Assembly (NCBI RefSeq): GCF_016861975.1
Contig: NZ_BOMB01000013.1
Span: 1-64,000, forward strand
Reading direction: 5' to 3'
DNA: 64,000 nt
DNA from: Actinocatenispora rupis
Lineage (GTDB): Bacteria > Actinomycetota > Actinomycetes > Mycobacteriales > Micromonosporaceae
In this document: positions 56,098 to 64,000 of the stretch, piece after piece
Layout of the letters: every line of letters begins with the position of its first letter
Position numbering within the stretch: the stretch's first letter is position 1
Program-made: the position numbers and the translations under genes
The notes under the pieces: generated by a model
Told to the model about the DNA's origin: nothing
Seen by the model: the letters and a program-made list of their open reading frames with translations, nothing else
Databases searched by the model: none

Positions 56098-57258
56098 GTG
56101 ACTCGACGTTCCTGGTTTCTGCTGCTGGTGTTGTCCGCCACGTGGGGCGCCTCGTTCCTGTTCATCGACTGGTCGTTGGACGGGTTGGGCGCGCCGGTGG
56201 TGGTGTTCGGGCGGCTGCTGGTCGGTGCGGCGACGCTGGCGGTGGTGGCCCGCCCCGGTACGTTCCGGGCGCTGCGCGGGCGGTGGCTGCGGCTGGCGGT
56301 GTTCGCGCTGTTCGAGATGGTCCTGCCGTACCTGCTGATCGCGTACGGGGAGGGCCGGGTGCCGTCGGGGCTGGCGTCGATGCTGGTGTCGACGCAGATG
56401 ACGTGGGTGGTGCTGCTGACGCCGCTGCTCGCCCCGGGCTCCCGGGTACGCCCGGTGGCGCTGGCGGGCGTGGCGGTGGGGCTGCTGGGTGTGGTGGCGC
56501 TGGCGGATCCGTTCGGGGCGGGCCGGCCGGATCCGGTGGGCGTGGTTCTGGTCACGGCGGCGGCGGTGAGTTACGCGGCGGGCGCGCTGCTGCTGGGTCG
56601 GCTGTTGCCGGGCGTACCGGCGGTGCCGTTGACGGCGGCGGGGCAGGCGGTGGCGGCGCTGCTGGTACTGCCGTTCGCGCTGGCGTACGTGCCGCGCGCG
56701 GTGCCGCCGACCCGCACGCTGGTGGCCCTGGCCGTACTCGGGATCGTGTGCACGGCGGGTGGGTTCGCGCTGTTCAACCACCTGGTGACGCGGTCGGGGC
56801 CGGGCGCGGCGAGCCTGGTGTCGTACCTGGCGCCGGTGTTCTCGGTGGCGTACGGCGTGGGTCTGGCGGGGGAGCGGTTGACGCCGGCGGCGGTGCTGGG
56901 TCTGGTGCTGATCCTGGCCGGTTCGGCGCTGACGACGGTACGGCGACGCCCGCGCGGACGGGCGGTGAACGATGGCTTTCGGCCGCGAAACGCGCAAATG
57001 GCCAGTTCGACACCCCGCGAACTGCGCACCGGTCCTGCGCGTTTCTCGGCTAGGCTCCCGGATTATGTGCGGCATCGTGGGGTACGTCGGGCACCAGCCG
57101 GCCTCCGGCATCGTCGTGGACGGCTTGCGCCGGCTGGAGTACCGGGGGTACGACTCGGCCGGGATCGCGGTCGTGGCGGACGGGGCGGTCCGGTCGGCGA
57201 AGCGGGCGGGCAAGCTCGCCAACCTGTGCAAGGCGCTGGACGAGCGTCCGGGCGGTGA
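56098..57258 (+). CDS. EamA-family (DMT) exporter, 3' end overlapping glmS
   Basis: About the first 290 residues form ten membrane helices with two EamA repeats (SATWGASFLFIDWSLDGLG and LVLVTAAAVSYAAGALLLG-like). Such proteins export amino acids or other metabolites. After VRRRPRG the frame runs on for about 95 residues of Arg/Gly-rich sequence through the glmS start, giving a 194-bp same-strand overlap. That tail does not look like part of the family; a lost stop or one-base frameshift near 56960 is likely. GTG 56098 with CGGAGAG upstream. The divergent LysR gene probably regulates it. Confidence 0.78.
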   Translation: MTRRSWFLLLVLSATWGASFLFIDWSLDGLGAPVVVFGRLLVGAATLAVVARPGTFRALRGRWLRLAVFALFEMVLPYLLIAYGEGRVPSGLASMLVSTQMTWVVLLTPLLAPGSRVRPVALAGVAVGLLGVVALADPFGAGRPDPVGVVLVTAAAVSYAAGALLLGRLLPGVPAVPLTAAGQAVAALLVLPFALAYVPRAVPPTRTLVALAVLGIVCTAGGFALFNHLVTRSGPGAASLVSYLAPVFSVAYGVGLAGERLTPAAVLGLVLILAGSALTTVRRRPRGRAVNDGFRPRNAQMASSTPRELRTGPARFSARLPDYVRHRGVRRAPAGLRHRRGRLAPAGVPGVRLGRDRGRGGRGGPVGEAGGQARQPVQGAGRASGR

Positions 57259-58924
57259 CGGTCTGGAGACCGCGACGACCGGCATCGGGCACACGCGGTG
57301 GGCGACGCACGGCGCGCCGACCGACCGCAACGCGCACCCGCACACGTCGGCGGACGGCCGGGTCGCGGTCATCCACAACGGCATCATCGAGAACTTCGCG
57401 CGGCTGCGCGACGAGCTGGAGTCGGCCGGGGTGGAGTTCGCGAGCGACACCGACTCGGAGGTCGTGGCGCACCTGCTGGCGGCGGAGACGGCCGCGGACG
57501 TCGGGCTGGCCGCCGCGATGCGTACGGTGGCGGGCCGGTTGGACGGCGCGTTCACGCTGCTCGCGGTGGCGGCGGACGAGCCGGACCTGGTGGTCGGCGC
57601 CCGGCGCAACTCGCCGCTGGTGGTCGGCGTCGGCGCCGGGGAGTACTTCCTGGCGTCGGACGTGTCGGCGTTCATCGCGCACACCCGGGACGCGATCGAG
57701 CTGGGCCAGGACCAGGTGGTGACGATCACGCCGAAGGGTGTGGAGGTGACCGACCTGGCGGGCGCGCCGGCCGCGACCACCGCGTACCACGTGGACTGGG
57801 ACGCGAGCGCCGCCGAGAAGGGCGGCTACGACTACTTCATGTTGAAGGAGATCGCCGAGCAGCCGAAGGCGGTCGCGGACACGCTGCGCGGCCGGCTCAC
57901 CGACGCCGGCGAGATCACCCTCGACGAGGTACGCCTGTCGGACCAGGACCTGCGCGACGTGGACAAGATCTTCATCGTGGCGTGCGGTACGGCGTACCAC
58001 GCGGGGTTGGTCGCCAAGTACGCGATCGAGCACTGGACGCGGATCCCGTGCGAGGTGGAGCTGGCGAGCGAGTTCCGGTACCGGGATCCGGTGCTGGACC
58101 GGTCGACGCTGGTGGTGGCGATCTCGCAGTCCGGCGAGACGATGGACACGATCATGGCGCTGCGGCACGCGAAGGTGCAGAAGGCCCGCGTGCTCGCCAT
58201 CTCCAACACGAACGGGTCGACCATCCCGCGCGAGTCCGACGCGGTGCTGTACACGCACGCCGGGCCGGAGGTCGCGGTGGCGTCGACGAAGGCGTTCCTC
58301 ACCCAGCTCGTGGCGTGCTACCTGGTGGGGCTGCACCTGGCGCAGGTGCGCGGCATCAAGTACGCGGACGAGGTGGCGGCGGTGGTCGCGCAGTTGCAGG
58401 CGATGCCGTCGAAGGTGGAGGCCGTGCTCGCCACGATGGAGCCGGTACGCGAGCTGGGCCGGTCGCTCGGCACCGCCCGCTCGGTGCTGTTCATCGGCCG
58501 GCACGTCGGCTACCCGGTGGCGCTGGAGGGTGCGCTCAAGCTCAAGGAGCTGGCGTACATGCACGCGGAGGGGTTCGCGGCGGGCGAGCTGAAGCACGGC
58601 CCGATCGCGCTCATCGACGCCGGCACCCCGGTCGTCTGCGTCGTGCCGTCGCCCCGCGGCCGCGCCGTGCTGCACGACAAGATCGTGTCCAACATCCAGG
58701 AGGTACGCGCGCGCGGTGCCCGCGTCATCGCCATCGCCGAGGAAGGCGACACCGCCGTACTCCCGCACGCCGACCACGTCATCCACGTACCGCGGACGCC
58801 GACGCTGCTCGCGCCGCTCGTCAGTACGGTGCCGTTGCAGGTACTCGCCTGCGAGATCGCCGCGACCCGCGGCCACGACGTCGACCAGCCCCGCAACCTC
58901 GCCAAGTCCGTCACCGTCGAATGA
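57065..58924 (+). CDS. glmS: glutamine-fructose-6-phosphate aminotransferase
   Basis: A 619-residue enzyme making glucosamine-6-phosphate. The N-terminal nucleophile Cys directly follows Met (MCGIVGYVGHQPA), with the glutaminase signatures RRLEYRGYDSAG and GHTRWATHG. Two SIS domains hold ACGTAYHAGLVAKY and ISQSGETMDT, and the C-terminus ends NLAKSVTVE. Start ATG 57065 has no ribosome site; TAGGCT at 57051-57056 would be a -10 hexamer placed for a leaderless mRNA. No glmS ribozyme is seen. Confidence 0.97.
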   Translation: MCGIVGYVGHQPASGIVVDGLRRLEYRGYDSAGIAVVADGAVRSAKRAGKLANLCKALDERPGGDGLETATTGIGHTRWATHGAPTDRNAHPHTSADGRVAVIHNGIIENFARLRDELESAGVEFASDTDSEVVAHLLAAETAADVGLAAAMRTVAGRLDGAFTLLAVAADEPDLVVGARRNSPLVVGVGAGEYFLASDVSAFIAHTRDAIELGQDQVVTITPKGVEVTDLAGAPAATTAYHVDWDASAAEKGGYDYFMLKEIAEQPKAVADTLRGRLTDAGEITLDEVRLSDQDLRDVDKIFIVACGTAYHAGLVAKYAIEHWTRIPCEVELASEFRYRDPVLDRSTLVVAISQSGETMDTIMALRHAKVQKARVLAISNTNGSTIPRESDAVLYTHAGPEVAVASTKAFLTQLVACYLVGLHLAQVRGIKYADEVAAVVAQLQAMPSKVEAVLATMEPVRELGRSLGTARSVLFIGRHVGYPVALEGALKLKELAYMHAEGFAAGELKHGPIALIDAGTPVVCVVPSPRGRAVLHDKIVSNIQEVRARGARVIAIAEEGDTAVLPHADHVIHVPRTPTLLAPLVSTVPLQVLACEIAATRGHDVDQPRNLAKSVTVE

Positions 58925-58948
58925 CGCGACGGCTCAGTCCTCGTAGTG

Positions 58949-59194
58949 TTAGCGGCACTGGGCGATGCGGATCTCCTCGCCGTCGATCTTGTAGACCAGC
59001 CGGTGCTCGTCGGTGATCCGGCGTGACCAGAATCCGTGGAAGCCATGTTTGAGGGGCTCGGGTTTCCCGAGCCCCTCGTTGCCGTTCCGGTCGATGTCCT
59101 TGATCAGCGTGTTGATCCGCTTGAGGATCTTGCGATCCTGCTGCTGCCACCAGACGTAGTCTTCCCAGGCGTTCTCGTCCCACACCAGGATCAT
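58949..59194 (-). CDS. yoeB: toxin YoeB (Txe/RelE family mRNA interferase)
   Basis: An 81-residue toxin: ILVWDENAWEDYVWWQQQDRK start, PEPLKHGFHGFWSRRI and the DEHRLVYKIDGEEIRI end with the His and Tyr/Arg used for ribosome-dependent mRNA cleavage. Its ATG overlaps the antitoxin stop (ATGA). It follows glmS on the opposite strand with 24 bp between ends. Confidence 0.93.
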   Translation of the reverse strand: MILVWDENAWEDYVWWQQQDRKILKRINTLIKDIDRNGNEGLGKPEPLKHGFHGFWSRRITDEHRLVYKIDGEEIRIAQCR

Positions 59195-59442
59195 TCGACG
59201 ATGTCCCGCCGGGTTCCCTTGCCGGCTTCGAGCCGTTCGATCGATGCCAGCAGGCGGCGGGCGTTCGCCGGGCTGCGCAGCAGGTATGCCGCTTCCTTCA
59301 ACGACTCGTAGTCGTCCAGGGAGACGATCACGACGGGCTCGTGTCCGGCCCGGGTGACCACCACCTCCTCGCGGTCTTCCACAACGCGGTCAAGCGTCTC
59401 CGCGTAGCGCGCCCGGGACTCCGAGTAGCTCATCGTCCGCAT
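59191..59442 (-). CDS. yefM: antitoxin YefM (Phd/YefM family)
   Basis: An 83-residue antitoxin. The N-terminal DNA-binding part (MSYSESRARYAETLDRVVED) and GHEPVVIVSLDDYESLKE are typical; the charged C-terminus (ERLEAGKGTRRDIVE) wraps the toxin. An MRT extension precedes MSYSE, so the true start may be three codons later. It comes first in the pair, as expected, and would repress its own promoter. Confidence 0.92.
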   Translation of the reverse strand: MRTMSYSESRARYAETLDRVVEDREEVVVTRAGHEPVVIVSLDDYESLKEAAYLLRSPANARRLLASIERLEAGKGTRRDIVE

Positions 59443-59458
59443 GCATCCTCCTCTCGCC

Positions 59459-59480
59459 TACGTACAGAATATTGTACGTC
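59459..59480 (-). promoter_or_regulatory. YefM-YoeB operator/promoter
   Basis: Inverted repeat ACGTACA-N6-TGTACGT, 17 bp upstream of the antitoxin start. On the minus strand it contains TACAAT, a good -10 hexamer. YefM proteins bind palindromes with a TGTACA core, so this site fits autoregulation. Confidence 0.7.
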
Positions 59481-59496
59481 GATGGAGGGCGGCGCG

Positions 59497-59814
59497 CTAT
59501 GCGTCGGCTGTCACGGTGGTGAGGAAGGTGCGCCAGGCGGTGCCGGAGACGCGCAGGACGCCGCCGTCCGGGTCCTTGCTGTCCCGCACGAACCACACGT
59601 CGTTCACGTCCGCGACCTCAACGCACTCGCCGCCCTGACTGTCGCTGCGGCTCGACTTCCGCCATCCGGTCGCGACCTCGACGCACTGGCCGCCTTCGCC
59701 GCCGCTGTGGGTGGACTTTCGCCAGGTGGTCGCCACTTCGACGCAGTTGCCGCCTTCCCCTCCGCTGCGGCTCGACTTCCACCAGCGCAAGCCGTTCACG
59801 TCAACGGTGCCCAT
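59497..59814 (-). CDS. DUF397 protein with three tandem units
   Basis: A 105-residue protein with three copies of the DUF397 core: WWKSSRSGGEGGNCVEVA, WRKSTHSGGEGGQCVEVA and WRKSSRSDSQGGECVEVA. The last one continues into the normal full domain (VRDSKDPDGGVLRVSGTAW). DUF397 proteins partner with the HTH/DUF5753 regulator encoded just upstream, as here (14-bp overlap). ATG 59814 has AGGAG 8 nt upstream. Confidence 0.85.
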   Translation of the reverse strand: MGTVDVNGLRWWKSSRSGGEGGNCVEVATTWRKSTHSGGEGGQCVEVATGWRKSSRSDSQGGECVEVADVNDVWFVRDSKDPDGGVLRVSGTAWRTFLTTVTADA

Positions 59815-60631
59815 ACAGTTCACTCCTCAGGCCGGCGATGAACGCGATCGAGTCTTCCACCGGGAGGGCTTGCGCGCGAGCGGCATCCAGGGCCTCGGTG
59901 TAGCTCTCCACGATCGCCTGATCCGGCGTCACGCGACCGTCACCGGGGCCTTCCATGTAGAGGAATCGGCTGCGGTCAGGGCTTGTCAGCACGACGAACG
60001 ATCCGGAGGTCGGTGCCTTCTTCGCCTGGGCATAAGGGAGGACTTGCAGCGACAGGTTGGGTAGTTCGGCGTGCTCGATCAGGCGCCGAAGTTGCTCTGA
60101 CATGACGTCGTCGTCTCCCATCGGGCGACGCAGGACGCTCTCGTCCAACACGAACCAGAGCCGAGGCATGTCATGCCTGACGAGGAGCTCTTGGCGTTGG
60201 AGGCGCGCACGGACTTGTTTCTCGATTTCCTCGGGCTTCTTCGGTGGCCAGGTGTTCAGGACCGCGCGGGCGTAGTCCTCGGTTTGGAGGAGGCCGGGGA
60301 CTACCTGGACCTCGAAGCTGTGCAGCGCAAGGGCTTCCGCTTCGAGTTTGACGAAGGGCTGGAACCATTTGGGGTAGCCGCGGGGCATGGCCTGGACCAT
60401 GCGGGTGAAGAAGCCGTCGGTGGCGAAGACCTCGTCGCAGCGTACGGCGAAGGGTTCAGTGGGGACGCGCCGCAGCTTCTCGACCTCGGCGACGAGCGAC
60501 GCGGAGAACGTCATGAGCCGCGCGGCCTGCTCCTGGGTGAGGCCGCGTTCGGTACGCAGCCGGCGCAGCTCGGCCGCGAAGTATCGCCGCATCGCGTCGG
60601 GGGCCGCGTCCACACGCGTCTCCACAGGCAT
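59801..60631 (-). CDS. HTH-DUF5753 transcriptional regulator
   Basis: A 276-residue regulator with an N-terminal XRE-type HTH at about 15-70 (LRRLRTERGLTQEQAARLMTFSASLVAEVE) and a DUF5753 domain at about 95-270 (VPGLLQTEDYARAVL, VLDESVLRRPMG, QVLPYAQ). These pairs with DUF397 proteins are very abundant in actinomycetes; some affect development or antibiotic production. Which process this one controls cannot be told. Confidence 0.88.
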   Translation of the reverse strand: MPVETRVDAAPDAMRRYFAAELRRLRTERGLTQEQAARLMTFSASLVAEVEKLRRVPTEPFAVRCDEVFATDGFFTRMVQAMPRGYPKWFQPFVKLEAEALALHSFEVQVVPGLLQTEDYARAVLNTWPPKKPEEIEKQVRARLQRQELLVRHDMPRLWFVLDESVLRRPMGDDDVMSEQLRRLIEHAELPNLSLQVLPYAQAKKAPTSGSFVVLTSPDRSRFLYMEGPGDGRVTPDQAIVESYTEALDAARAQALPVEDSIAFIAGLRSELYGHR

Positions 60632-60742
60632 CGCACACCACCGGTACGGCGTCGGTACGGGCGCCCCGCGCGCGCGGGACAGCGCTGACCCGTGGAGCCT
60701 AAGCCCCTACCCTGCGTGAAGTACAGACGGCACTCTGGGGAC

Positions 60743-61021
60743 ATGAGTACACAATCCGGCGCCGTGGACGGCGCGCTCGCGGCCCGCATCGAGGACGAGC
60801 TTCCGGGCGCGACGCTGCCCGAGACGCCGCGCCGCTTCGCCATCTTCCGGTTCGACGCCGACGACGAACCCGTCCTGCACCTGTGGGGACTCCAGACCGA
60901 GAAACGGGCCGTGGCCTTCCACCCGGGCGGCAGCAGTACGCACCGGGCGGACAGCGCCGAGCACATCGCCGGCCTGATCGACCTGGCGATGGACAACGCG
61001 CTCGTCTGGCTGGATGCCTGA
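60743..61021 (+). CDS. small protein of unknown function
   Basis: A 92-residue soluble, acidic protein (FAIFRFDADDEPVLHLWGLQTEKRAVAFHP; DLAMDNALVWLD). It has no signal or membrane segment. ATG 60743 is preceded by CTGGGGAC. I do not recognise the family. Codon use looks normal for the window. It is convergent with the peptidase gene. Confidence 0.6.
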   Translation: MSTQSGAVDGALAARIEDELPGATLPETPRRFAIFRFDADDEPVLHLWGLQTEKRAVAFHPGGSSTHRADSAEHIAGLIDLAMDNALVWLDA

Positions 61022-61089
61022 CGCGGAGCCAGCTCCGGCCCGCGACGCGCCGCGACGCCCGACCCGCGACCGGGCCGGGCGGCCCGCCC

Positions 61090-63108
61090 TCAGGTCAGGT
61101 GCCGGGCGAAGAACTCGTACACGAGGGCGGACACGAACGCGGCCTGCGCGTTGTCCGCGGCGCCGCCGTGGCCGCCCTCGATGTTCTCGTAGTAGGTCAC
61201 GTCGTGGCCCTGCGCGAGCAGCCGGGCGACCATCTTGCGGGCGTGCGCCGGGTGCACCCGGTCGTCCCGGGTCGACGTCGTGTACAGCACCGGCGGGTAG
61301 GCGGCGTCCGGCCGGACCTGGTGGTACGGCGAGAACTCCCGCATGAACGCCCAGTCGTCGGGCTCGTCCGGGTCGCCGTACTCGGCCACCCACAGCGCGC
61401 CAGCCAGCAGCCGGTGGTACCGGCGCATGTCGGTGAGCGGCACCTGCGAGACCGCCGCACCGAACAGTTCGGGGTGGCGGGTGAGCATGACGGACACGAG
61501 CAGGCCGCCGTTGCTGCCGCCGTGGATGCCGAGCCGCGGCGCGGTCGTCAGCCCGCGCGACACCAGATCCGTTGCCACCGCGGCGAAGTCCTCGTACACG
61601 AGGCGGCGGTTCTCGCGGACCGCGCCGGAGTGCCACGTCGGCCCGTACTCGCCGCCGCCGCGGATGTTCGCCAGCACGTACCGGTGGCCGCGGGACAGCC
61701 AGGCGCGGCCGATCGTGCCCGAGTACGTGGGCTGCCAGGGGACCTCGAAGCCGCCGTAGCCGTACAGGACGGTGGGCAGCGGGCCGTCGGTGTCCGGGCC
61801 GACCACGAAGTACGGCACGCGGGTGCCGTCCGCGGACACCGCGAAGTGCTGCCGCACCACCAGACCCGTCGCGTCGAAGTACGCCGGGGCGTGCTTGACG
61901 GGCTCCGCGCCCGCGCCGATCGTGCCCACCGACAGCGTCGTCGGCGTGAGGAACCCCGTCACCTCCAGCAGGTACTCGTCGTCGACGTCCGCGTCCGTGC
62001 CGTGCGCCGACGCCGTGCCCAGCTCCGGTACGCCCGCCAGCGGCTCCGCGTGCCACGGCCCCGACTCCCGCGGCGTCAGTACGGTCAGCCGGCTCGACAC
62101 GTCGTGCATCTCGGTGAGGATCAGGTGGTGCCGGGTCCACGAGTATCCGGCGAGCGCGGTGTGCGGGTCCGGCTCGAACAGCGGGACGAACGCCGGGTCC
62201 TCGCCCGCCACGTACGCGTCGAAGCCGGTGGCGAGCAGCGCGCCCGCGGGGAAGCCGCGCCACGGCGTACGCAGCTCGACCAGCAGCCACTCCCGTTGCA
62301 CCGTCACGATCGCGTCGTCCGGCAGGTCGATCCGGGTCAGCGTGTCGCCGTCGCGCAGGTACAGCTCGTCCCGGTAGAAGTCGATGCCGCGGCGCACGAA
62401 GTCCCGCTCGTACCCCTCGGTGTCGTCGTGGTGGCCCGTCACGTACGTGTCGTCGGGCTTGCCCTCGAACACCAGCGGCGCCTCCGCCACCGGCGTGCCC
62501 CGGCGCCACTCCCGCACCGTACGGGGCAGGCCGGCGTTGGTGAGGCTGCCCGGGCCGGTGTCCGTGCCCACGTAGACGCGGTCCGCGTCGATCCAGTCGA
62601 CGAACGTCTTCGCCTCCGGCAGCGTGAACCCGTCCGCCACGAACTCCCGCCGCACCAGGTCGAACTCGCGCACCACCGTCGCGTCCGCGCCGCCCCGCGA
62701 CAGCTGCACCAGCGCCCGCTCGTACGCCGGGCGGAGGACCTGCGCGGAGTCCCACACCCAGTTCTCGCCCTCGGCGTCGGCCAGCGCGTCCAGGTCCAGC
62801 AGCACGTCCCACTCCGGCTCCGCCGTCCGGTACGACGCGAGCGTGGTGCGCCGCCACAGCCCGCGCGGGTGCGCCGCGTCCCGCCAGAAGTTGTACCGGA
62901 AGTCCCCGCGCCGGGTGATGTACGGGATCCGGTCGTCGGCGTCCAGTACCTCCCGGATCCCCGCGCGCAGCCCGTCGTACCGGGAGCCGGCGGCCAGGTC
63001 GGCGACGGTGCCGGCGTTGCGCTCGCGTACCCAGGCCAGGGCTTCGTCGCCGGTGACCTCCTCCAGCCAGCCGAACTCATCCTCGCCGTCCGTCGCGCGC
63101 TCGCTCAT
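61090..63108 (-). CDS. prolyl oligopeptidase family serine peptidase (S9)
   Basis: A 672-residue S9 peptidase. The N-terminal beta-propeller is at about 60-400 ([19 protein letters not shown]). The C-terminal hydrolase has [27 protein letters not shown], nucleophile Ser in [13 protein letters not shown], Asp in [10 protein letters not shown] and His in ENIEGGHGG. There is no signal peptide, so it is probably cytosolic. ATG 63108 lacks a clear ribosome site. It is divergent from acpS with 49 bp between starts. Confidence 0.92.
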   Translation of the reverse strand: MSERATDGEDEFGWLEEVTGDEALAWVRERNAGTVADLAAGSRYDGLRAGIREVLDADDRIPYITRRGDFRYNFWRDAAHPRGLWRRTTLASYRTAEPEWDVLLDLDALADAEGENWVWDSAQVLRPAYERALVQLSRGGADATVVREFDLVRREFVADGFTLPEAKTFVDWIDADRVYVGTDTGPGSLTNAGLPRTVREWRRGTPVAEAPLVFEGKPDDTYVTGHHDDTEGYERDFVRRGIDFYRDELYLRDGDTLTRIDLPDDAIVTVQREWLLVELRTPWRGFPAGALLATGFDAYVAGEDPAFVPLFEPDPHTALAGYSWTRHHLILTEMHDVSSRLTVLTPRESGPWHAEPLAGVPELGTASAHGTDADVDDEYLLEVTGFLTPTTLSVGTIGAGAEPVKHAPAYFDATGLVVRQHFAVSADGTRVPYFVVGPDTDGPLPTVLYGYGGFEVPWQPTYSGTIGRAWLSRGHRYVLANIRGGGEYGPTWHSGAVRENRRLVYEDFAAVATDLVSRGLTTAPRLGIHGGSNGGLLVSVMLTRHPELFGAAVSQVPLTDMRRYHRLLAGALWVAEYGDPDEPDDWAFMREFSPYHQVRPDAAYPPVLYTTSTRDDRVHPAHARKMVARLLAQGHDVTYYENIEGGHGGAADNAQAAFVSALVYEFFARHLT

Positions 63109-63157
63109 GCCGGCCAGTGTGCACCAGCCCCTCGGGCGGTGTGTCAGGGTGGACGGC

Positions 63158-63532
63158 GTGATCATCGGTGTCGGGGTCGACGTCGTCCTGGTGGACCGGT
63201 TCGTCCGGGCGTTGCAGCGCACGCCGCTGCTCGCCGAACGCCTGTTCACCGCGGACGAACGGGTCACCGCGGCCGGCCACCCGCGGTCCGCGGAGTCGCT
63301 GGCCGCACGGTTCGCGGCGAAGGAGGCGGTGGCGAAGGCGCTCGGCGCGCCCACCGGCCTGAACTGGCGCGACTGCGAGATCGTCGTCGACGGCACCGGA
63401 CGACCGTGGCTGACCGTCACCGGTACGGTCGCCGACGCCGCGGGCGGGCAGGGCATCGACCGGTGGCACCTGTCGCTGTCGCACGACGGAGGGATCGCGT
63501 CGGCCATGGTCGTCGCGGAGGGGGGACGATGA
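63158..63532 (+). CDS. acpS: holo-[acyl-carrier-protein] synthase
   Basis: A 124-residue enzyme that loads 4'-phosphopantetheine onto acyl carrier proteins. The [13 protein letters not shown] start holds the Mg-binding Asp, and [17 protein letters not shown] the Glu/Lys signature; the end has [22 protein letters not shown] 63158. Its stop overlaps the ATG of nnr, the usual partner. Confidence 0.95.
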   Translation: MIIGVGVDVVLVDRFVRALQRTPLLAERLFTADERVTAAGHPRSAESLAARFAAKEAVAKALGAPTGLNWRDCEIVVDGTGRPWLTVTGTVADAAGGQGIDRWHLSLSHDGGIASAMVVAEGGR

Positions 63533-64000
63533 GGCGCGCGTACCGGGTGGCCGAGGTGCGGGCCGCCGAACAGGAACTGATGGCGACACTGCCGCCCGGC
63601 ACGCTCATGCAGCGCGCCGCCGCCGGCCTCGCCGCCCGCGCCGCGGCCCTGCTCGCCGAGGGTGCGGGCGGCGTCTACGCGTCGCACGTACTGCTGCTCG
63701 TCGGCTCCGGCGACAACGGCGGCGACACCCTGTACGCGGGGGCCCGGCTCGCCCGCCGCGGCGCCGCCGTACGGGCACTGCTGCTGTCGCCGGACTCGAC
63801 GCACGCCGACGGGCTCGCCACGTACCGGGCCGCGGGCGGGCGGATCGTCGACACCGCCGACGGGCGTACCGACCTGGTGCTGGACGGGATCGTCGGCATC
63901 GGCGGACGACCCGGCCTGCGACCGGCCGCACTCGCCGCGGTACGCGCCACGGCCGGGGCTCCGGTCCTCGCCGTCGACGTACCGTCCGGGGTCGACGTGG
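63529..64000 (+). CDS. nnr: NAD(P)H-hydrate repair enzyme, N-terminal epimerase part (cut by window edge)
   Basis: The first 157 residues of a protein whose start ([31 protein letters not shown]) and [24 protein letters not shown] are the NAD(P)HX epimerase (YjeF_N) signatures; [12 protein letters not shown] is the conserved Asp/Ser segment. Actinobacterial versions usually continue into an ADP-dependent dehydratase domain, which is outside the window. ATG 63529 overlaps the acpS stop (ATGA). Confidence 0.92.
   Translation, partial: MRRAYRVAEVRAAEQELMATLPPGTLMQRAAAGLAARAAALLAEGAGGVYASHVLLLVGSGDNGGDTLYAGARLARRGAAVRALLLSPDSTHADGLATYRAAGGRIVDTADGRTDLVLDGIVGIGGRPGLRPAALAAVRATAGAPVLAVDVPSGVDV

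Noticed and set aside
57000-57064. glmS ribozyme before glmS
   Set aside because: The gap is too short and has no ribozyme-like core; glmS ribozymes are typical of Firmicutes.

Overview
This is a GC-rich actinobacterial chromosome segment; its gene content and order fit a Micromonosporaceae-like or related actinomycete. The evidence is heavy G/C at third codon positions, many GTG and TTG starts, an mce operon, DUF1707, DUF397 and DUF4190-type proteins, and the actinobacterial order rpoBC - str - S10/spc/alpha. The species cannot be named from the sequence alone.

Layout: (1) 1-8352, the tail of an Mce lipid-import operon (mceA end, mceB-F, two Mce-associated membrane proteins). (2) 8353-17698, rpoB and rpoC, then two small membrane proteins. 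(3) 17699-22642, the str operon (rpsL, rpsG, fusA, tuf) with its own promoter and long leader. (4) 22643-32762, the S10 and spc ribosomal operons (rpsJ to rplO). (5) 32763-41300, secY, adk, map, a DUF1707 protein, infA, rpmJ, rpsM, rpsK, rpsD, rpoA, rplQ and truA. (6) 41300-41720, minus strand, the most unusual part: three tRNA-like genes in which the 3' half (anticodon stem, T arm, acceptor 3' strand) lies upstream of the 5' half (acceptor 5' strand, D arm). I read these as circularly permuted tRNA genes. (7) 42080-50900, an accessory block: a conserved actinobacterial protein of unknown function, an LPXTG-like surface protein, a proline-rich membrane protein, an RsmC-like methyltransferase, an ABC-F ATPase and two tandem AAA ATPases, with short palindromic repeats between them. 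(8) 50889-58924, an MFS transporter, rplM-rpsI, glmM, a LysR/EamA pair and glmS. (9) 58949-64000, a YoeB/YefM toxin-antitoxin pair, an HTH/DUF397 pair, a small unknown protein, a prolyl oligopeptidase, acpS and the start of nnr.

Most of the window is core information processing: RNA polymerase subunits, nearly the full large ribosomal protein clusters, elongation and initiation factors, Sec translocation, N-terminal Met removal and tRNA pseudouridylation. glmM and glmS make amino sugars for the cell wall, and the Mce operon serves envelope lipid uptake. The permuted tRNA array stands just beyond the end of the ribosomal superoperon, facing it across a shared terminator. It has no conventional tRNA gene beside it, and I see no group I intron or splicing endonuclease gene in the window that would explain how it matures.
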